Shown in pieces: positions 1 to 4,469 of a stretch of DNA of 11,167 nucleotides; within the stretch, counting starts at the first letter, position 1; each line of letters starts with the position of its first letter. Position numbers and translations under genes: made by a program. The DNA is taken from contig WAJZ01000133.1 of the NCBI GenBank assembly GCA_015523575.1, forward strand, positions 1 through 11,167, written 5' to 3'. The stretch is from Candidatus Hestiella acidicharens. Lineage in GTDB: Archaea; Thermoproteota; Thermoprotei_A; Sulfolobales; Acidilobaceae. The notes beneath the pieces were generated by a model. The model made no database searches. It was not told the DNA's origin and saw nothing but the letters and a program-made list of their open reading frames with translations.

Positions 1-78
1 AGAATTTATGATCTAGGCTTTGTAGGATTTGCAATCGCTATACCCTCTCATAATTATCTTATAATTATTAAGAATTAA
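1..78 (+). CDS. Possible C-terminal end of a truncated plus-strand gene
   Basis: Reading frame 1 is open from the window edge to a TAA at 76-78, giving 25 codons with a hydrophobic stretch (GFVGFAIAIP, then NYLIII). The other two plus frames close within about 15 nt. This could be the tail of a membrane protein running in from the left, but an open stretch this short can arise by chance in AT-rich DNA. I recognise no family. If real, it would converge on the Lrp-type gene at 122-604. The upstream sequence would settle it. Confidence 0.22.
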   Translation, partial: RIYDLGFVGFAIAIPSHNYLIIIKN

Positions 79-81
79 TTC
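50..81. repeat. AT-rich palindromes between genes
   Basis: The 8-nt palindrome ATAATTAT occurs at 50-57 and again at 61-68, separated by CTT, and is followed by the perfect palindrome GAATTAATTC at 72-81. The block lies just beyond the stop codon of the Lrp-type gene. It could help end transcription or bind a regulator, but such palindromes are also common by chance in AT-rich intergenic DNA. Confidence 0.25.
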
Positions 82-121
82 ATAATTTCCTAAAGATGTT
101 ACACATTTGTTGGAACTGTGG

Positions 122-604
122 CTAACCATTCTTCTTGATCCAATAATTAAGTGTGTCTAGAACGTTTTCTCCAGACTTTACAATATTTAGCGACATGAGC
201 GCGTTTATTTCTATCAACCCCTTTATTCTTGCTAAGTCTTCTAGGGCTCTAGAGGCATCTTTTTGGGAAGGTGCCAGAATCTTTATTAAGAATTGATAGG
301 GTCCAGTAATCTCATGTAGCTCTACTACATAGTTGAGCTTTTGTATTTCATTTTTCACATAAACAATATTATCTGCCTTCGTTTTTGCAAGGACAAACAT
401 CGTTGTCATAAGACCTACCTTTACAGGATCTACTTTTATGCCAAAGCACTTTATTATGCCATTTTCTTCAAGCCTCTTTATCCTAAGGTATACAGTAGCT
501 TCGCTTACGTTTAGCTCATTTGCTATCTGCCTCCAAGGTTTTCTAGAATCTTTTTCCAGTATTTTCAATATCATCATATCCTTTTCATCAAGACCTTGTC
601 TCAC
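122..604 (-). CDS. Lrp/AsnC family transcriptional regulator
   Basis: A DNA-binding regulator of the feast/famine (Lrp/AsnC) type, about 160 residues, the usual length. The N-terminal third holds an AsnC-type helix-turn-helix: LDEKDMMILKILEKDSR opens the first helices, and WRQIANELNVSEATVYLRI followed by LEENGIIK is the HTH plus wing. The remainder fits the RAM ligand-binding and oligomerisation domain, with a VELHEITGPYQFLIKILA segment near residues 95-112. A TTG at 608-610 allows a start two codons earlier, but the GGTGA at 611-615 touches that TTG and lies 6 nt before the GTG at 602-604, so I prefer the GTG. The start overlaps the 3' end of the upstream reductase gene region (reductase stop at 607-609, only 2 nt away), indicating co-transcription. 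The effector is unknown; it may control its own operon. Family assignment is firm, target genes are not known. Confidence 0.93.
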   Translation of the reverse strand: MRQGLDEKDMMILKILEKDSRKPWRQIANELNVSEATVYLRIKRLEENGIIKCFGIKVDPVKVGLMTTMFVLAKTKADNIVYVKNEIQKLNYVVELHEITGPYQFLIKILAPSQKDASRALEDLARIKGLIEINALMSLNIVKSGENVLDTLNYWIKKNG

Positions 605-606
605 AT

Positions 607-1662
607 TCAATCACCAATATACTTTAACAGCTTTATTGCGAGATCAGGTCTTCTTGCTAACGCTATAGCTATCCTCTGTTTGTTCATTCTCCCTAAGGCT
701 ACTTCTGCATGAACTTGTGCTGGCATTAAAGAGAGAAACTCCCTCCTCTTGTCCCTCTCCATAGCCTGCACCCTCCTGAGTATCTTTCTTTGGATTTTGA
801 TTGCCTTTGTAATATCGGCTTTTTCAAGCCTTTCTCTAGGCTCTTTACCATTAACTATTGCCTTCGCAACCTCTATACCTGATATAATTGATGGCCTTAT
901 TCCCTCACCTGTAAGGGGGAAAACAAATCCAGCAGCCTCTCCTATCTTTGTTAGGTTTTTGTACATATCCAAGCTAACACCACCAACAGCTATCTGTGCT
1001 CCAACCATTGGAGAAATAACCTTCGAAGCCTTAAGCATGTAGTTTTTTCTGATGAACCTTTCCAGTAGCTTCTTTAGGTTGTTAATATCCCTATATCCTC
1101 CAATCCCAACCTCTGTCCCATTAATTCCTGGAAAAATCCAATAGTATCCTATTATTTCGGTATCGAAAAATATAATTAGCTTATTTAGATCTTCAAGATC
1201 CCTTGATTTGACTACTGTTTGGAGCGCATTTATTTTTTCTCCTTTATAAAAAGTGAATCCACCTGCTAGTATTCCTTTTTTAACCTCTTTTAGTTTACCA
1301 TTTTCTCTAACCATAGACCTTAAGGGGTTGTAGGTCGACTTCTTTCTGAGTTCAGCTCCAGACTCTACAACTAGTGATTCCAAGAACGATTCCTTGTTTA
1401 TTATATACCCCTCTAAAAAATCATTCTCGTCAACAGTTTTCATCTCATCAACATAGAGGGTTACGCCTTTAATGACCCTATCTATAAACTCTTTTTTAAT
1501 TTCTATAGGGAGATCCTTGGTAGATGGAATTCCAAGCCCGCAGGGTTTTTTGGCAAGCCTTTCGTTAGCCTCATACAACACAACGTTATACCCTGATTTA
1601 GCTAGGTAGTATGCAGCCGAGGCCCCAGCCGGTCCTGCACCTATTATCTCTATCTTATCCAA
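607..1662 (-). CDS. FAD-dependent geranylgeranyl reductase family protein
   Basis: A flavoprotein of the geranylgeranyl reductase family, which in archaea hydrogenates double bonds in isoprenoid chains of membrane lipids. Numbering from the upstream TTG (1668, 353 aa), the N-terminus has the dinucleotide-binding fold GAGPAG at residues 10-15 and the acidic residue E33 ending the second strand. KKPCGLGIP follows at residues 40-48, corresponding to the cysteine-containing motif of the family near the flavin. GEAAGFVFPLTGEGIRPS, from residue 243, is the second FAD-binding motif. No membrane segment is obvious. At about 350 residues it is somewhat shorter than many archaeal members (about 390-450), so the substrate may differ; menaquinone or other polyprenyl side chains are alternatives. 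An AGGGG at 1669-1673 is 0 nt from the first TTG and 6 nt from the TTG at 1660-1662, so I start at 1662. It heads an operon with the downstream Lrp-type gene. Confidence 0.88.
   Translation of the reverse strand: MDKIEIIGAGPAGASAAYYLAKSGYNVVLYEANERLAKKPCGLGIPSTKDLPIEIKKEFIDRVIKGVTLYVDEMKTVDENDFLEGYIINKESFLESLVVESGAELRKKSTYNPLRSMVRENGKLKEVKKGILAGGFTFYKGEKINALQTVVKSRDLEDLNKLIIFFDTEIIGYYWIFPGINGTEVGIGGYRDINNLKKLLERFIRKNYMLKASKVISPMVGAQIAVGGVSLDMYKNLTKIGEAAGFVFPLTGEGIRPSIISGIEVAKAIVNGKEPRERLEKADITKAIKIQRKILRRVQAMERDKRREFLSLMPAQVHAEVALGRMNKQRIAIALARRPDLAIKLLKYIGD
611..615 (-). promoter_or_regulatory. Shine-Dalgarno GGTGA that decides the Lrp gene start
   Basis: GGTGA on the minus strand abuts the upstream TTG (610) and lies exactly 6 nt before the GTG at 604, so it selects the GTG. 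The site lies inside the end of the reductase gene. Confidence 0.55.
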
Positions 1663-1685
1663 CCACAACCCCTATAGGAAATAAG

Positions 1686-1694
1686 TAAATTAAA
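1686..1694 (-). promoter_or_regulatory. Probable TATA box of the reductase-Lrp operon
   Basis: The minus strand reads TTTAATTTA here, preceded by AAACCC as a possible BRE. A transcript start about 26 nt downstream falls at or just before the TTG codons at 1668 and 1662, giving a very short leader or a leaderless mRNA, common for first genes of crenarchaeal operons. Inferred from spacing only. Confidence 0.4.
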
Positions 1695-1741
1695 GGGTTT
1701 AATTCATTTGTTATGGGTCAATGCTTCATAGTTTTAAATTG

Positions 1742-1751
1742 ATGCTTTTAT
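1742..1751. repeat. 10-mer ATGCTTTTAT, copy 1 of 3
   Basis: ATGCTTTTAT (ATAAAAGCAT on the minus strand) occurs three times in the window, at 1742, 4434 and 7238, always between genes and always upstream of a minus-strand gene. This copy ends 74 nt before the outer start codon of the reductase. It may be a regulator site, or on the plus strand a promoter element for the structured region that follows. Confidence 0.35.
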
Positions 1752-1759
1752 CTCATTTT

Positions 1760-1962
1760 ACATAGCTATCGCTATGTGGCATCAAACATACCTGCTTGTT
1801 TGGTGTCATGGGGTTAAATGAAACGCTTGTACTTATTTAAATCTTAGACCTTACTGAGCCAATGATCGTGGGTTCAGATCCCATTAGTGGCTCTGCATTT
1901 CAACTATTGTTATAGGCGGTTACCAGGCTGATGTGCATTTTTGTGGTAAGGGTTGTCAATAG
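1760..1962 (+). ncRNA. Candidate structured RNA region
   Basis: Four inverted repeats follow each other in 200 nt. First, ACATAGC-TATC-GCTATGT (1760-1777). Second, GGCATCAAACA (1778-1788) pairs over 11 positions, three of them G-U, with TGTTTGGTGTC (1797-1807). Third, GAGCCA (1856-1861) and TGGCTC (1888-1893) enclose a 5-bp stem, GTGGG/CCCAT, with a tRNA T-loop-like TTCAGAT. Fourth, CTATTG (1904-1909) and CAATAG (1957-1962) enclose TTACCA (1920-1925) and TGGTAA (1944-1949). A TATA-like TTTTAAAT near 1733-1740 would start a plus-strand transcript near 1760. No long open frame is present. I cannot match it to 5S, SRP or RNase P RNA by their hallmark sequences. The strand is inferred from the promoter-like element. 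The last stem touches the 3' end of the VOC gene and could instead serve as its terminator. Confidence 0.35.
1856..1893 (+). other. tRNA 3'-half-like hairpin, probably a relic
   Basis: The order ATGATC, 5-bp stem GTGGG/CCCAT, 7-nt loop TTCAGAT, TAGTGGC, T and CTG mimics variable loop, T arm, acceptor strand, discriminator and a degenerate CCA of a tRNA. The base at loop position 58 is G where tRNAs almost always carry A, and no D arm or matching 5' acceptor strand is found upstream, even when an intron is allowed for. It is therefore at most a tRNA fragment, such as an old integration site, or a coincidental fold. Confidence 0.3.
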
Positions 1963-2297
1963 GGTCTAGGCTGAAATATTTCATATTCATTACCTTCAGG
2001 ATCTTTGAAGAAGGTAAGTAGCCCAAAGCCTATATCATTTATCTCATCTACCTTCACTCCTTTAGCTTTCAATCTTTCTACAGTTTCATTTATATCATTT
2101 ACCTCAAACACAATGCCCGTTCTCTTAGGAAGGGCATCCTTATCTTGAAGCAGTGCAATCACTATGTTTTCTAGAGGAAATTCACTCCAAGTATTCGCCT
2201 CACGACTTGGCTTCAAACCTATTTTATCTTTCCAGAAAAGGATCATATTAGGGACATCGCGAACACGAAGTATTACATATCTTATACGTGTAAACAA
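1956..2297 (-). CDS. VOC superfamily (glyoxalase/bleomycin resistance fold) protein
   Basis: A small single-domain protein of 113 residues, matching one VOC unit of two beta-alpha-beta-beta-beta repeats. The N-terminal strand YVILRVRDV and helix NMILFWKDKIGL form the first repeat; GIVFEVNDI, the helix ETVERLKAKGVKV and the hallmark ending FKDPEGNEYEIFQP (residues 97-110) form the second. E106 sits where metal-binding members carry a glutamate, but the usual first-strand histidine is replaced (YVILRV), so a classical glyoxalase I metal site is probably incomplete. Such proteins act as lyases, dioxygenases, isomerases or binding proteins, and the substrate cannot be inferred. The start is a TTG at 2295-2297 with GAGGTG ending 9 nt upstream, a looser spacing than for neighbouring genes. 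It is a single-gene unit, separated from the reductase by the structured gap. Confidence 0.87.
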   Translation of the reverse strand: MFTRIRYVILRVRDVPNMILFWKDKIGLKPSREANTWSEFPLENIVIALLQDKDALPKRTGIVFEVNDINETVERLKAKGVKVDEINDIGFGLLTFFKDPEGNEYEIFQPRPY

Positions 2298-2359
2298 TTA
2301 TTAGTGCACCTCTCGAGTAGTTGATATTTTACCTCGATAAGATTTGTATTAAGTCTAAG

Positions 2360-2368
2360 TATAAAATT
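2360..2368 (-). promoter_or_regulatory. Probable TATA box of the VOC gene
   Basis: The minus strand reads AATTTTATA, close to the archaeal consensus. A start of transcription about 26 nt further would lie near 2337, giving a 40-nt leader. The plus strand of the same site reads TATAAAATT, so it might also work in the other direction. Confidence 0.4.
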
Positions 2369-2448
2369 TTTGGTAAGAACGTTGGCAAAGCATTTTTCAA
2401 AAGCTTTACCTTTTATATTATTGTCTTCTTTTTTTTAATAGACAATTG

Positions 2449-2460
2449 ACGAATATTCGT
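2449..2460. promoter_or_regulatory. Perfect palindrome ACGAATATTCGT, possible operator
   Basis: A perfect 12-bp palindrome ends 10 nt before the TATA-like CTTATAA of the small gene at 2514-2630. A further TTCGT half-site-like copy occurs at 2481-2485. Position and symmetry suit binding of a dimeric regulator, either activating from upstream of the box or repressing. No regulator can be assigned. Confidence 0.35.
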
Positions 2461-2470
2461 TGTACACACA

Positions 2471-2477
2471 CTTATAA
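2471..2477 (+). promoter_or_regulatory. Probable TATA box of the 38-codon gene
   Basis: CTTATAA lies where a transcript would start near 2500, about 14 nt before the GTG start, leaving just enough leader for the GGTGA at 2504-2508. The match of box, leader and ribosome site supports the small gene being real. Confidence 0.4.
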
Positions 2478-2513
2478 CCGTTCGTCTACAAACATATTAA
2501 ATGGGTGAAAGGA

Positions 2514-2630
2514 GTGAACAAGGAGATATATAATAAGGAGCTTGTTGAGAAGAAAAGGTTTTACGTTACGAAGGAGGATGAAGATGAGCTTTCCTATTAC
2601 CTAGTAGAATCCTTTGCAGAGGCAGCTTAG
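2514..2630 (+). CDS. Small 38-residue protein, unknown function
   Basis: A short reading frame running from GTG at 2514-2516 to TAG at 2628-2630. It has a good GGTGA ribosome site at 2504-2508 with a 5-nt spacer, a TATA-like box at the expected distance, and a palindrome upstream. The product starts MNKEIYNKELVEKKRFYVT and ends DELSYYLVESFAEAA: a basic first half, a KEDEDE acidic cluster, and a possibly amphipathic helix rich in Tyr, Leu and Phe at the end. No Cys, no signal peptide and no membrane segment. I do not recognise a family. An in-frame GTG at 2505 would add three residues. Archaease follows on the same strand after 77 nt but seems to have its own promoter. It could be a regulatory peptide, a subunit of a larger complex or one partner of a toxin-antitoxin pair, but no partner gene is visible. 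Confidence 0.55.
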   Translation: MNKEIYNKELVEKKRFYVTKEDEDELSYYLVESFAEAA

Positions 2631-2665
2631 AAAGCATTATTGTTTTGCATTAGCACACAAATAAA

Positions 2666-2674
2666 TTAATATAT
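2666..2674 (+). promoter_or_regulatory. Probable TATA box of the archaease gene
   Basis: TTAATATAT lies 34 nt before the archaease ATG. Transcription would begin near 2696, giving a leader of about 12 nt. Judged from spacing and composition only. Confidence 0.35.
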
Positions 2675-2707
2675 GATTGTTAACATAAAGAGCTACTAGG
2701 CTATAAA

Positions 2708-3136
2708 ATGGGTCGTTGCAGAGGATACGAGTTTATAGACCACATAAGCGATGTGTTGATAAGGGCATATGGTAAGACTTTGGAAGAAGCTTTTGAGCAG
2801 TCGGCGTTGGCTGTCTATAATATCATCACAGACACAAATAAAGTCGAACCAAAGGTCGAGAGGGTCATAAGCATAGATGGTATTGATCTCTATAACCTAT
2901 TGTATAGGTGGATAGAGTCCCTTCTTTACTATACAGATGCTGAAGGTCTTGTCTTCAGTTATTTTAAGGTGAATGAAATAAAAAATGGGATAAGGCTGAG
3001 TGGTATAGTAAGGGGTGAGAGGTTCAACCCTAATAAACACGAGCATAGAACTGCGGTAAAGGCTATGACCTATTCCCAAATGGACATAGCCTTTAGTAAC
3101 GGTTGCTGGAAGATAGATTTCGTCGTTGACATTTAG
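2708..3136 (+). CDS. Archaease, activator of the RtcB tRNA ligase
   Basis: Archaease speeds up guanylylation and turnover of RtcB, the ligase that joins tRNA halves after intron removal; this matters in archaea with many intron-containing tRNAs. The product of 142 residues is the usual length. Family hallmarks: YEFIDHISDVLIRAYG at residues 7-22 (normally H-T-A-D, here H-I-S-D), the helix LYNLLYRWIESLLYYTD at 61-77, NKHEHRTAVKAMTYSQM at 109-125, and the C-terminal VVDI. Acidic residues D15, D60 and D141 are candidates for the metal-binding cluster known in the family. The ATG at 2708 has only a weak ribosome site (CTAGG, 8 nt upstream) and a short leader. The stop codon (3134-3136) overlaps the stop codon of the convergent archaemetzincin gene (3133-3135), so the two genes abut with no terminator spacer. 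RtcB is not in the window. Confidence 0.93.
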   Translation: MGRCRGYEFIDHISDVLIRAYGKTLEEAFEQSALAVYNIITDTNKVEPKVERVISIDGIDLYNLLYRWIESLLYYTDAEGLVFSYFKVNEIKNGIRLSGIVRGERFNPNKHEHRTAVKAMTYSQMDIAFSNGCWKIDFVVDI

Positions 3137-3672
3137 TGGAATATTCTTGTTAGCTTAGCCTTACATTCCGGGCAGAGATCTTCCCCTTTATCGTCAACTT
3201 CTGCTATACTATTACTAAAGCTCATAACGCAATACTTATTCTTACAATGGGAAAGGCCAAAGAGGTGACCCAATTCATGGGTACCTTCTTTACCCAGCCT
3301 CTCATAGTATTTTTCTTTTTGTTCTTTAAGTCTAGGCGTATAAATAGTTGCTACCTTGAGGTCTATGCTTGCTAAGCCGAAGACGAACCTTAACCCATCA
3401 TAGTATCCATCGAAACCTGCTATGCCTAAAACATAACTACCCTTTTTACCAAGGAAACCTATGTGTTTTTTTGCGATGAATTCATTTATTTTCTCAGCAT
3501 TATACTGCATCCTTCTTATGTTATATGAACTATATGGTGGTTGTAACGGCCATATTACAGGAAAAATTTTTGTGTTAAAAGGAAATTTCCCCTTTAACCT
3601 TTCCGTAAGCGCGTTTACTTCATCTGGAGATACATAGCCAATAGGCTGTATTAAAATCCTTATCGTTAGCAA
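3133..3672 (-). CDS. amzA: Archaemetzincin, zinc-dependent metalloprotease
   Basis: A metzincin-clan zinc protease conserved in archaea and vertebrates, probably cytosolic, with natural substrates poorly known. The signature is complete: HELGHLFGLSHC begins at residue 132, giving three zinc-binding histidines and the catalytic glutamate, followed by KNKYCVM with the Met-turn, and a CPEC pair 16 residues after that Met. With HC and CVM this makes four cysteines for the second, structural zinc. The frame can be extended to a TTG at 3744, but that would overlap TenA by 20 nt and add a basic tail without family likeness. A GGGGA at 3679-3683 lies 6 nt before the TTG at 3670-3672 and 3 nt before a GTG at 3673-3675. 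Starting at 3672 gives 179 residues, beginning LTIRILIQPIGYV as family members do. Located 52 nt after TenA on the same strand, possibly co-transcribed. Confidence 0.93.
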   Translation of the reverse strand: MLTIRILIQPIGYVSPDEVNALTERLKGKFPFNTKIFPVIWPLQPPYSSYNIRRMQYNAEKINEFIAKKHIGFLGKKGSYVLGIAGFDGYYDGLRFVFGLASIDLKVATIYTPRLKEQKEKYYERLGKEGTHELGHLFGLSHCKNKYCVMSFSNSIAEVDDKGEDLCPECKAKLTRIFH

Positions 3673-3724
3673 CACCCTTCCCCTTCTATTCCGTTTTATT
3701 TTGATATTAAAATTGCATGGCCTT

Positions 3725-4393
3725 CTATATTGGCCACTTTTCAAGCCTATACGCCATTTCCCAAAACATGTATTCGTACCTAATAGAAGTCTTAAACAGT
3801 TGCTTTAGCTTATCATAGTTAGTCCCGTCCCAGGCATTGTCTGTAAGTTTCCTTATGTTACTTACTATTGTCCTGTAACTTTTTGATGAATACGCATTTA
3901 TCCAATCAATATATACCTCAACGCTGTTCTCACTAATCTTATCAGAATGCATTTTTGATATGTCTTCATAAACCCAAAAACATGGAACTAGTGATACAAG
4001 GCATTCAAGTGGTGACCCCAAGGCACACGTCGAAAGAAGAAAGTTTGTATAAGCAAGATTTGTCGGGGAAGCTTCTTCCTTTAATACATCTTCTATGCTT
4101 AACCCAAGCTTCTCTATTATCTTTACATAATTTTCCATCTCAACAGTCGCATCAGCCTCTGCTATTTCTAACGCTACTTTCGACATTTCATAATCAGATT
4201 TAGAAGCGAGTAATGAAAAGGCCCTCATATCAGATATGAGGTAGTTGTAGTCCTGTTTCAGGTAGAATACAAACTTCTCTAACGGAAGGGTGCCTTTGTA
4301 TAATTCTATAACAAAGGGGTGATTTACAACCCTATTCCATAAGGGCTCCAAGTCCTTTTTCAATAGATCTGTTAGGAGGGTATTTCTTTTCAA
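3725..4393 (-). CDS. tenA: TenA family thiaminase II / aminopyrimidine aminohydrolase
   Basis: TenA proteins hydrolyse aminopyrimidine breakdown products of thiamin and so salvage the pyrimidine half for thiamin synthesis. The 222-residue all-helical product has the family length. Visible features: KQDYNYL (residues 46-52), with D48 in the pyrimidine-binding position; the PCFWVYEDI segment with C138, equivalent to the catalytic cysteine (C135 in Bacillus subtilis TenA); and the C-terminal YEYMFWEMAYRLEKWP, whose glutamates (E207, E212) include the expected acid/base residue. The catalytic cysteine places it in the classical TenA_C group. The start is TTG at 4391-4393, supported by GGTGA at 4399-4403 with a 5-nt spacer. 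Thiamin genes are not adjacent. The predicted leader is about 20 nt, too short for a TPP riboswitch. Confidence 0.92.
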   Translation of the reverse strand: MKRNTLLTDLLKKDLEPLWNRVVNHPFVIELYKGTLPLEKFVFYLKQDYNYLISDMRAFSLLASKSDYEMSKVALEIAEADATVEMENYVKIIEKLGLSIEDVLKEEASPTNLAYTNFLLSTCALGSPLECLVSLVPCFWVYEDISKMHSDKISENSVEVYIDWINAYSSKSYRTIVSNIRKLTDNAWDGTNYDKLKQLFKTSIRYEYMFWEMAYRLEKWPI

Positions 4394-4398
4394 TTAAA

Positions 4399-4403
4399 TC
4401 ACC
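4399..4403 (-). promoter_or_regulatory. Shine-Dalgarno GGTGA deciding the tenA TTG start
   Basis: GGTGA lies 5 nt before the TTG at 4393 on the minus strand. No ATG or GTG lies at a suitable distance, so the TTG start is well supported. Confidence 0.55.
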
Positions 4404-4433
4404 GAGGGAGTAAGATGCCCAAAAAAGTAAAAA

Positions 4434-4443
4434 ATGCTTTTAT
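4434..4443. repeat. 10-mer ATGCTTTTAT, copy 2 of 3, near the tenA promoter
   Basis: On the minus strand this reads ATAAAAGCAT and lies 41 nt before the tenA start. Here it could itself be the TATA box, placing the transcript start near 4412. The same 10-mer occurs at 1742 and 7238. Confidence 0.35.
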
Positions 4444-4469
4444 GTGTAAGGTAATTTATGATAGCTTGA

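Noticed and set aside
1742..1893. Intron-containing tRNA gene, perhaps with anticodon CAT
   Set aside because: A TTGGT/GCCAA anticodon stem can be drawn, but position 32 would be G, no D arm exists, the acceptor pairs poorly and A58 is G.
1854..1931. C/D box guide RNA (CTGA, ATGATC and a later CTGATG)
   Set aside because: The C box does not match RTGATGA, and guide spacings are far from the usual 10-12 nt.
1972..1983. Palindrome TGAAATATTTCA, sharing AAATATTTCA with 7311-7333
   Set aside because: It lies inside the VOC gene where it encodes the conserved EYEIF segment, so coding constraint explains it.
4394..4469. TPP riboswitch ahead of tenA
   Set aside because: The predicted leader is only about 20 nt and the conserved TPP-aptamer sequences are absent.
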